Of a stretch of DNA of 64,000 bases, positions 48,011 through 57,010 are shown piece by piece. Numbering within the stretch: the first letter of the stretch is position 1; each line of letters begins with the position of its first letter. Position numbers and translations under genes: made by a program. The notes beneath the pieces are model-generated. The model was given only the letters and a program-made list of their open reading frames with translations. It ran no database searches and had not been told where the DNA came from. Source of the stretch: Henningerozyma blattae CBS 6284 (lineage: Eukaryota > Ascomycota > Saccharomycetes > Saccharomycetales > Saccharomycetaceae); assembly GCF_000315915.1 (NCBI RefSeq), contig NC_020187.1:1488001-1552000 (forward strand). The letters are read 5' to 3'.

Positions 48011-51000
48011 GATCAAGTTGCATAGTTTTTTTGCAATCCCTCGAAGTGCAGTTTGTCGTAAAACGTGTTACGAACGATTATGAACGTATCTGTCATTTGG
48101 CTGCTAATTTATATGGTCCGGCCTTAGACTGGTTCATGACCTTCTCTGGCAATCACGATGTGTCCTCGTTAACGCAAAAAGACAAGATCGAAGCCTACGT
48201 TTCAACCTTTGAACGTTACCGCAAACTCCTACCACCACATTCCTTGAGTGATGATGTTTTAATCAATCTTTTTCATTAAAGGGTTAAAACTCGCAAAGAC
48301 TTACGTTTAAGAACCGTTATCCTCGTTTTACGAAGCAACCCAGTTGGCTATTCGTGCAGAACACTGCTCTTACTCCCCTGCTATCTCTCCATTATTAGAT
48401 GATAATTCCACCCCTATTGTCGATGCCGATGGTGATGTCATTATGGCTATTTCCTCTACTCCTCGCCGTGTTTCGTCTCATTCCAGATACAACAACACAT
48501 CTTATCATCCTCGTAGCTCATTTGTAAGTGCTTCCCTAGTTGCTAAACACCACTGGCCCACCTATTCGGTAACCCCATTTAAATGGAAAGGTGCTGTTCC
48601 AGGATCTGCTCAATCAACCCTAGCTACTACATGCAGTATCCAAGTCCAAGATCAGTTACTCAAGGTTGCTGCGTATGTGGCACCCGAACGTGTCATGATC
48701 GGTTAGCCTATTATGAAAGACCTCTTAGATTTAGTATGTCCCTCTGAATCCTTATCCATAGCTGTTGATTGTCTACACAAAGGCACTATTCCTGATTATT
48801 ATGGTTCAGAACTTGCCGAAGTATTTGTGCTTACCCTAGATTCTACCCTCGCCTCTGATTCGTTTACGCTGTTACCTGCTGATATCCGCCAAGATTTTGC
48901 TACTACTGTAACTGATACTCTTCCTCCTAATGCTGGTATTAAGTCATACTCACATGGTATTATCTTAAAGGAGGGAGTACGACCACCTCGTTTACCTCCG
49001 TACCCGTTTAACACCGAAATTAGAGAAAGAATGCCGCCAAATTGTTGAAGATTTGTTAAAAAATCAGTTTATCAGTGAGAGTAAATCTCCATACTCATCA
49101 CCTGTACTATTAGTTAAGAAAAAAGATGGTAGTTTTATGATGGTTGTCGATTTCAGAGAGTTAAACAAAGTTACAGTTAAGGATCCCTTTCCATTACCTC
49201 GGAATAGACGATTTGTTAAGTTAACTTGGCGATTGTGCTCATTTTACCACTCTGGATCTACATTCATCAGATTCCACTAGATCCGGATAGTGAAGAAATG
49301 ACCGGCTTTACTACCCCTTTTTGGCCACTATTAATACAAAGTAATGCCGTTTGGCTTATGTAAACGCCCCAGCTACCTTTTCTAGATACATGCAATGGTT
49401 AATAGGCAATATTCCTAATGTTTTGTTTTGTTTACTTAGATGATATCCTAATTTCCTCGAAAGATAAGAAATCTCATCTTCAAGATATCCGCAAAGTGTT
49501 ACAAATCTTGAAGAAGGAAAATTTGGTATGCAAAAAGAAGAAATGTCATTTCTTACAAGAGTCTGTAGAATTCCTAGGATTCAGATTGGGTAAAAACGGT
49601 ATTATGGTACAACAAGAAAAAATTCGAGCAGTTAAAGAGATGCCCACGCCAAACACAATTAAATCAGCTCAATCCTTTCTGGGAATGGTAAACTATTATA
49701 GGAATTTTATTCCCCAGTGCTCATTGTTGTCCAAACCTATTATTGAATTTATTTCTAAAAAATGTGATTGGTCCAAGAAACAAGATCAAGCGGTTATTAC
49801 TCTAAAACAAAAATTATGCTCAGCACCCGTACTAGTCTCATTTATTCCTGGTGACGAATACCGTCTCTCTACAGATGCTAGCACTATCGCTCTTGGTGGG
49901 GGTACTAGAACGTTTGGGACAACTTGTTGGTGTAATTGGTTATTTTTCAAAAACTACTCAAGCACATTATCCGGTTGGAGAAATAGAATTGTTGTATATC
50001 ATTCAAAACTTACAACACTTCAAATACTATCTACATGGACACCCACTTCATCTTAAGAACTGATCATATATCCTTATTGGCATACAGAAATAAGAAAGAA
50101 CCCTCTGCAAGAATTTCACGATGGTTAGACTTCTTAACTGAGTTTGATTTCACCTTAGAATACATTAAAGGATCACTTAATCATGTCGCAGATGCCTTAA
50201 GTAGACCGGCTACGGAAAATGAAATTACCACTAACGAAGTTAGTAAAGTTGCAATAATTGAAGAAATTGAAGATCCAACTTTGGTATTTCCAATAAACAG
50301 TATAGTGAGAATCACCCCAGTTGATTGGTATGAAGATTGGATCCAAGACCCCTGGTCCGCTGCAGTTTTGGTACATTTAGGTTTGGTTCAAGATGTCAAG
50401 ATTAATCCCACTGATAAGTCGTTGTTTGATAAGTATGTTAAGAAACTCAAGCTGTCCAAAAAGCTATGGCTCGATAAAAGTTTGATGACCAAATATTATA
50501 TTATGATGATAGAGTCTGTGTACCCTGTTCCAGACGTACCGAACTACTAAACATTTATCACGATAACATATTGCATGGTGGTCATTTTGGTGAAGTTACT
50601 ACGATTAATAAAATATGCCCTAATTACTATTGGCCTTCAATGACGGTAGATATTCGTACTTATATCAAAGGATGTTTACAATGCCAAATTATGAAAAAAT
50701 TTAGACCTAAGAAAGATGGACAACTGGAACCATTACATATTCCACAAGGACGTTGGGTAGAATTGTCAATTGATTTTTGTTACCGGACTTCCAACTACTC
50801 GATCTCAGAATGACATGATCATGGTTGTAGTTGATAGGTTTTCTAAAAGAGCCCATTTCATCGCCGCTCAAATATCCTTAGGATCGGTCGGTACGTTAGA
50901 CTTATTTTATCGGTTTATTTTTGCTTATCATGGTTTTCCAAGAACGATTGTTTCAGATAGAGATATTAGATTCACCAGCTCGTTTTACAAAGAAGTGACA

Positions 51001-51735
51001 GAAAGACTAGGCATCAAATTATTACTATCTTCCTCTAATCATCCACAAACAGATGGTCAGACGGAAAGCGTTAACAAAACCTTAGGTCGGTTACTAAGAA
51101 GTTACTGTTCACAAGATCAAGATAATTGGGACCATTTTCTTCCTCAGGTTGAATTCGTTTACAATTCGACGTTCCAACGTTCTATTCAAGCTTCACCATT
51201 TGAAGTAGATTTAGGTTACATACCCAACGAACCATTACTAGACATTGGTAATGAACTGTCGGCGCGAAATCTATCCGCTGTTGACTTATCAAAAACCATC
51301 AAGGCGATTTCTCTAAGAACTACAGATTTCCTCAAGCGATCACAAGAGGATAGTTAAAGATCCAACCCATATTTTTAGGACCATTTACGATTGTAAAAAT
51401 AGGAAAAATACCGTTGAACTTGATCTACCATCCTCCTTTAAGAAACATAGGGTTATCAATATAAAATGGATAAAAAAGTTTGTATTAGACAAAGATAGGT
51501 ACCCAAAAAGTCTACCAAGAACCTCGATTGAACGAATACAGCGTGCTCGGGAAATAATTGCAGTTATAGGCTACGATGTGGAAAGCCACGAATGCTACTG
51601 CAAGATGAAAGATGTTGATCCCACTCTAACCTGTACATACTCGTTAGAAGAATTTAATAAGTTAACAAGCTCAAAGAAATCATCGTTGTTAAACAATTTC
51701 AATACGCTTGTGAATACAAATTAAAGAGGGGAAGA
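48011..51735 (+). pseudogene. Decayed Ty3/Gypsy retrotransposon internal region (gag-pol)
   Basis: Gag and pol remnants lie in order on the plus strand but are broken by several stops and frame changes. A capsid-like Gag fragment is at 48011-48279. A protease/linker region follows to about 49048. Reverse transcriptase is split: 'PYSSPVLLVKKKDGSFMMVV' near 49090 and the catalytic 'FVYLDDILISSKD' at about 49424-49460. RNase H is at about 49860-50200 ('LRTDHISLLAY'), also frame-shifted. The integrase zinc-binding region is at about 50571-50740 and the integrase core at about 50820-51100 ('VSDRDIRFTSSFYKE', 'NHPQTDGQTESVNK'). A polypurine tract (AAAGAGGGGAAGA) ends at 51735, right before the 3' LTR. 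The element cannot encode a continuous polyprotein. The 5' part, including the normal 5' LTR and primer-binding site, is missing. Confidence 0.92.
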
Positions 51736-52150
51736 TGTTGTAGACGAGATTGACTTTATACTCATCTACAAGTTGCTAACTAGAAATTATACATAACACT
51801 GAGCAACTGCTAGTTGTATACCTGTGAATATCGGTTCGATGCATAATCTCTACTAGTTAGCCAGCATTACTTAAACTGGGCACTCCTACCCTTGTAAGTA
51901 AGTTTACAAACAGTCCAATTAAAGTAAAATGGGAAAGCTGGCGTTGACCTTTGAAAAGTATTTAAAGGCCAGCTTTTCCAGACTTAAGACATAAATTTAT
52001 AGTTCTTTTATATAGTTATTTAGTTTAAAAAGAACAACAATTATATTCGTAAGTTCGAAGTATTAACTGGTGTTAAGTTAATAAGATTGTTAAGTTAAGT
52101 TTTGGTAATTACTATTTAAGTGTATCATACTCCTAAGTTGGCTTATAACA
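51736..52150 (+). mobile_element. 3' LTR of the Ty3/Gypsy element
   Basis: The 415-base LTR starts TGTTGTA just after the polypurine tract and ends TATAACA, giving inverted terminal repeats. It is followed by three bases and then a block of Ns. Confidence 0.93.
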
Positions 52151-52153
52151 GAT

Positions 52154-52173
52154 NNNNNNNNNNNNNNNNNNNN
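52154..52173. other. Assembly gap (20 N)
   Basis: Twenty unknown bases, a round figure that suggests a nominal spacer, not a measured length. The sequence on its right repeats sequence from 51465 onward, so the true structure here is uncertain. Confidence 0.99.
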
Positions 52174-52535
52174 AATGGATAAAAAAGTTTGTATTAGACA
52201 AAGATAGGTACCCAAAAAGTCTACCAAGAACCTCGATTGAACGAATACAGCGTGCTCGGGAAATAATTGCAGTTATAGGCTACGATGTGGAAAGCCACGA
52301 ATGCTACTGCAAGATGAAAGATGTTGATCCCACTCTAACCTGTACATACTCGTTAGAGGAATTTAATAAGTTAACAAGCTCAAAGAAATCATCGTTGTTA
52401 AACAATTTCAATACGCTTGTGAATACAAATTAAAGAGGGGAAGATGTTGTAGACGAGATTGACTTTATACTCATCTACAAGTTGCTAACTAGAAATTATA
52501 CATAACACTGAGCAACTGCTAGTTGCATACTTGTG
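52174..52535 (+). mobile_element. Second copy of the Ty3/Gypsy 3' end, truncated
   Basis: This is a near-identical direct repeat of 51465-51826 (constant offset 709). It covers the end of the integrase region, the polypurine tract and the first 91 bases of an LTR (from 52445). It is cut off by the short LTR that starts at 52536. Confidence 0.93.
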
Positions 52536-52752
52536 TGCTGGAATATGATTATATCATTTTCTATTAAGTGGTAAAACACTTTTTATCACCTGACTTATTG
52601 TTTAAAATGTGTTTTTTCTTTTATATCGAAAAACACTATTTAAGAAATATATTCATTTTAGTTATAGTATTTACTATATATGTCTAAATAAAATAATCGT
52701 CTTTACATCTTAAACACTGTATAACAATGTCTAACTCTCTTGAATCCCAGTA
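52536..52752 (+). mobile_element. Short solo LTR (copy 1), probably Ty1/Copia-type
   Basis: This 217-base element begins TGCTGGAATA and ends GAATCCCAGTA. Its reversed end (TACTGGGATTC) imperfectly mirrors the start, as in S. cerevisiae delta LTRs (TGTTGGAATA...GAATCCCAACA). An inverted copy with only a few differences lies at 55433-55650. It interrupts a Ty3-type LTR. I see no target-site duplication. Confidence 0.8.
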
Positions 52753-52845
52753 GAATTACACAGAATAAGATAAGTAAGTTATAGTTATAAGAATAATCAG
52801 GGTTATAGTCATCTGTAAAATACTAGCCAGATCACTATATAATAG
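52751..52845 (+). repeat. 95-bp repeat, copy 1
   Basis: The sequence TAGAATTACACAG...CTATATAATAG directly abuts short LTR copy 1. It recurs in the same orientation at 55338-55432 with about two differences. It resembles the R/U5 part of an LTR, but its element is not identified. Confidence 0.85.
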
Positions 52846-53754
52846 GAATTTTGATTTTATATCTAAATAATAAAGAGTGTTTTGAAAAAACTAAAAATGA
52901 TTGTGGTATGCTATGGAATTCCTTTTTTATTTTCACATGTCAGACTACAATCTATTTAATTATCAATAAAGAATATGTTCCTAGATAAAAAAAACATATT
53001 GTAAGAGCTCTTATTGATTATTCATTTAATACTAAAGGACTATATGTGAATGAAAAACTACATCTTATTATTAGCTTATAACTAATTATACTGTATCTGA
53101 AGACATTTTATTGCGTTAATTCAATTCTATATGAATGTATTGATTAAACCAACCTAATATTCAGATGATTCGGGATGCTTAAAAAATAGATATATGGTTA
53201 TGCTTATTAATGTTCCACATTTGATAGAAGTACTTATGAGTGTAAATAATACTAAACTTTCAAGTGTTTTATTCGATAGAATATTATAGTATTACGTTAA
53301 TTTCACATGCAATATATCATTATAAATGTATAATTGATTCCAAGTAAAATAAATTTTAATTACGTATCGTATTTAACTTGAAGAAAACCATTTCTAGATA
53401 ATTCAAACACTAAAGCAAGGGTTCAAATCAGGCAAATGCTAAACACTATAGGGGAATTCTTTGTAGATTAAAACTTCTCTTTGAGAAATTTTCACTGACA
53501 GGTTGTTGTGTTTTTTTTCAATTTGCGGAGTTTTGGCTGTGGGAATCTAGTGCGGCATATTGCTGGCGCGAGAGATTCGCTGTAAAACTTCGCACTGATC
53601 ATCGATGACAGCAAATAATACGCAATGAGTGAAAAATATTTGATATAAAAGAGAAGCAAGAACCTTGGTTTTTGGAAAAATTATATTTGAAGTTTAGTTT
53701 TATTGTAAAGAATAAGATATCATCAACAAAATAACACAAAATCCTCTAATATCA
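52846..53754. promoter_or_regulatory. Metallothionein-like gene upstream region with Ace1-type sites
   Basis: The distal part is plain AT-rich DNA. A short GC-richer patch at about 53525-53590 holds two matches to the copper-activator Ace1 consensus HTHNNGCTGD (recalled): TTTTGGCTGT at 53531-53540 and ATATTGCTGG at 53557-53566. A TATA box, TATAAAAG, follows at 53644-53651, about 105 bases before the start codon. Confidence 0.55.
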
Positions 53755-54171
53755 ATGTCTTCAACTAATACTTCAAACTGTAACAACTGTCTAGATTGCC
53801 AATGCAATGTCTGTGAATGTTCAACATGTGAATGTTCTCAATGCCCAGGAAAATTATGTAAATGCATAGATTGCAAATGCACAGATTGCAAATGTTCTGA
53901 AAAGAACAATAATAACTGTGGATGTTCAGAAAAGCCAAAAAACAATTGTGAATGCTCTGAGGTAAAAACCAATTGTGAATGCTCTAGAAGAAAAAAAACA
54001 GTTAGTGAAATTGACTCAGCTGAAAAGAGTACTGCCTGCAAATGTAATGGCAGTAAAGATTCAAGTTGTGCATGCCAAGATTGCTCCTGTGCTCCAGCTA
54101 AATGCGGCTCTTGCTCTCCATGCAAGTGTGAAGAATGCAAATGTCCTACAAAGAAGGGATGCTCATGCTAA
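53755..54171 (+). CDS. Cysteine-rich metallothionein-like protein
   Basis: This 138-residue protein has 35 cysteines (about one in four), almost all in Cys-X-Cys or Cys-X2-Cys groups, and no aromatic residue or histidine. Those are the hallmarks of copper- or zinc-binding metallothioneins. Two Cys-rich blocks (about 1-75 and 95-138) are joined by a cysteine-free stretch ('RRKKTVSEIDSAEKSTA'). Repeated motifs such as C-K-C, C-E-C and D-C-K-C suggest internal duplication. It is much longer than S. cerevisiae Cup1 (about 61) or Crs5 (69) and I cannot assign an ortholog. The promoter has a TATA box and two Ace1-like sites. The gene lies between two inverted short LTRs. Confidence 0.85.
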   Translation: MSSTNTSNCNNCLDCQCNVCECSTCECSQCPGKLCKCIDCKCTDCKCSEKNNNNCGCSEKPKNNCECSEVKTNCECSRRKKTVSEIDSAEKSTACKCNGSKDSSCACQDCSCAPAKCGSCSPCKCEECKCPTKKGCSC

Positions 54172-55337
54172 TTTTTTCAAACATTTCTAACTTTCGATCT
54201 AATTCTGCATTCATTATCACAACATACCAAACAGCGATTCTAAACTGTATTATTTTTTTATCTAGCATATATACATACCAAGTGTATATTTTCAATATAT
54301 TTAAAATTTTTATTCTTATTTATAAAAATTACTCTCAAAGTCTAGTAAAAATCGATTTAGTTGTACACTATATCTTGCTCATATTATCAGTTACAATTAT
54401 TATAAAGAAGAAAAAACGAATATATTCATTTTTGTATTGTAAAATGTACCTGATATTGTGCACCCTGCAAGAATTTTAAAAGTTGAAAAAGATTTAATCA
54501 AAAAAATAATATTAAGAAGCTTTATCAACAAATGGGACAAATTTAGACCAAGTGGAATTACCGCCAACACTTTTTCTAACTCAGTAATGAAAGCTAACAA
54601 CTCTTCCCTATTTTCTTATGATCTTTAAATTACAAGAAGATCAATAAATAAATTAGATAGCAATAATTTCGGTTCTTTGTATAAAAATTGAGAGCTGTAC
54701 TAAGATCAAGCGTTATATATATTTATAGTGCTATATAATCTCGTAACCAAATATAAACATTGACTATCACCTGTATCAAGCCATCTACGTATTTTAACAT
54801 AATATATGTCAAATAATTAGTTCTCAATACAAGTATATGGATATATTAAATAAAAATATTTCATAGTAAAGATGGTAATAACTGTCAAGTTCAAGAAGTG
54901 ATTATGGTTCTATGATTACAATTCAACAATTATAGAGTTCATTTTCAATTTCTATCTTGGAAATATATAATAGTACTTGCATGTTTACGAGCCTTGGCAT
55001 TAATGACTCATTAATTTATTTCATATCTGGCTTTAATTACATGCATTGATATGTTTGGTATTGTTTATGGTTTATAGTAGCGATATCGGAGATCGATAAG
55101 GCTCAATCAGTGGGTATAGGTGCTGATTTTTTGTAATTGGGTTAGTGACGTTGGATCCAAGAAGTTAATTCTTGGTTCTATGTCAACATCAACAACATGT
55201 GACATAGTGATACTGTCAGTACACTGTGTCAAGGGTTAGGAGCTTACAAGCCCTAACTAAATCAGAGATGTTCGTGTCAACATGTTGCGACGCGTAAACT
55301 CGCTTGTATATAAAGCGATGCCCATGAGGCATCTATA
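54172..55337. other. Intergenic region downstream of the metallothionein-like gene
   Basis: This is AT-rich sequence with no complete gene. A stretch at about 54435-54628 reads as a 60-residue open segment without a start and may be the last piece of a dead gene (see findings). From about 55140 the sequence becomes less AT-rich, with a TATATAAAG at about 55303, and leads straight into the 95-bp repeat, so 55140-55337 may be the upstream part of an LTR. Confidence 0.45.
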
Positions 55338-55432
55338 TAGAATTACACAGAATAAGATAAGTAAGTTATAGTTATAAGAATACTCAGGGTTATAGTTATC
55401 TGTAAAATACTAGCCAGATCACTATATAATAG
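55338..55432 (+). repeat. 95-bp repeat, copy 2
   Basis: A direct repeat of 52751-52845. It abuts the inverted short LTR on its right side, whereas copy 1 abuts a short LTR on its left side. Confidence 0.85.
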
Positions 55433-55650
55433 TACTGGGATTCAAAAGAGTTAGACATTGCTATACAGTGTTTAAGATGTAAAGACGATTATTTTATTTA
55501 GACATATATAGTAAATACTATAACTAAAATGAATATATTTCTTAAATAGTGTTTTTCGATATAAAAAGAAAAAACACATTTTAAACAATAAGTCAGGTGA
55601 TAAAAAGTGTTTTACCACTTAATAGAAAATGATATAATCATATTCCAGCA
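55433..55650 (-). mobile_element. Short solo LTR (copy 2), inverted
   Basis: This is the reverse complement of 52536-52752, 218 bases, differing by a one-base T-run change and a few substitutions. On the minus strand it begins TGCTGGAATA at 55650, directly inside a Ty3/Gypsy integrase relic. Confidence 0.85.
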
Positions 55651-56040
55651 GAAATAATTGTTCTTGGAAATCCATCGTAAGTAAAAATGAAACGATAAAA
55701 TAGATCTAAAATATCAGCTGAACCTACAATGTTCTGTGTAGCTATAAAAACTAACTCTTTTCAAAAACCAATCCACTACGACTATACTTATATGAAAGAT
55801 AGTGGAAAATCCAGTAACAAATTGAAATATCCAACGGCTTCAATACGCTATCTTTATTAGGATGAGACTTCTTCATGAATTGGCATTGCAGGCAACCTTT
55901 TAGATACAAACAAATATTGATTGTCATAGAAGGCCAACAATAGTGTAAACACATCTTGAGTATAGTGGTAACTTCACTAAAATAAACACTATATTGGATA
56001 CTATTATGGTTTATTTTCTATAATTCTGTACGTCAAATTC
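55651..56040 (-). pseudogene. Ty3/Gypsy integrase relic
   Basis: On the minus strand this matches 50540-50960 of the larger element. It contains the zinc-binding region ('HYCWPSMTINICLYLKGCLQ', then 'CQFMKKSHP') and the start of the integrase core down to a Phe-Pro-Arg-Thr-Ile-like stretch. It has lost the reading frame and is more diverged than the copy at 48-52 kb, so it is an older insertion. The short LTR copy 2 cuts it. Confidence 0.85.
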
Positions 56041-57010
56041 ATCATATATAAAAGCAACCACAATAGCAATAGCTACCTAATCCTTCGTCTATAATTTTTT
56101 TTTTGCAATGACACCATCAAACAATCCTTAGAATCATTCTACACTATTCTCTATATTTTATCTCTTCTTTATTTAAATAAATATTAACTATTTGTTTGAG
56201 TCAATCTCATCACTGCCACTGAGTTATTGTTTTCCCTCTACTAATAACTTATCATAGTAGCTGCTCTTACTTTTGACACTAATATTTTCTCATCTTTTTC
56301 TACTTATCTCCTACTTTCTTTCTTGACTTATAATAGATACTTTTATTTCAAACTAGATAAAAGAGATAGATATAAAATAATCCGAATTTTGTTTGATGGT
56401 TTCAAAAAAATAATAAAATAGATCGAGAGTGTAGATAAGATTAGGTTATATGCTTAATAAGGTTAAGAATAAACTACTTGGCTCCATACCAATACTATTC
56501 ATTCACTATAATAGAACAAATTTTTTTTTCATTCAATAGTTTTTATAAACCACTGTTAACTTGGAATATGTTGGATATTTATGTTATTTATACATAAAGC
56601 AGTAAATATACTGTTCCAGGATAAAAGGGAATACAACGTTAATATATGTTGCAAATAAACTTCCCTCCCCCCCCCCCCTCCGATTGGATAATTCATTTAT
56701 CAAAAAAATTGAGTATATCATGTAAATACTATAGAGTATATAGATAGCTGAAGAGTCAGAAAACACTTGTGAAGGTTAACTAGAGAAAGCCTGTTCATCT
56801 GTAATATGACGATAAATTGTCATCTCTTGCCCAGTTCAAAATGTATAGGAAAAAAAAGCACTAATGTATTATTATACTAAATATCTAAAATCGTTTCAGC
56901 TGAATAATATTCTAATATTAAGTTTTTCTTATTTAATATGTATCGAGTTATCTTATATGAGTCCCATATATCTTGATACAATAAGTTTATCTATCTATCA
57001 ATTAAACTAT
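56041..57010. other. Intergenic region downstream of YOR1
   Basis: This is about 970 bases of AT-rich DNA without a gene. It contains a run of 12 C at 56667-56678. No RNA gene or recognised repeat is visible beyond that. Confidence 0.5.

Noticed and set aside
53405..53440. GGGTTCAAATC near 53419 as a tRNA
   Set aside because: No cloverleaf can be drawn from the flanking sequence.
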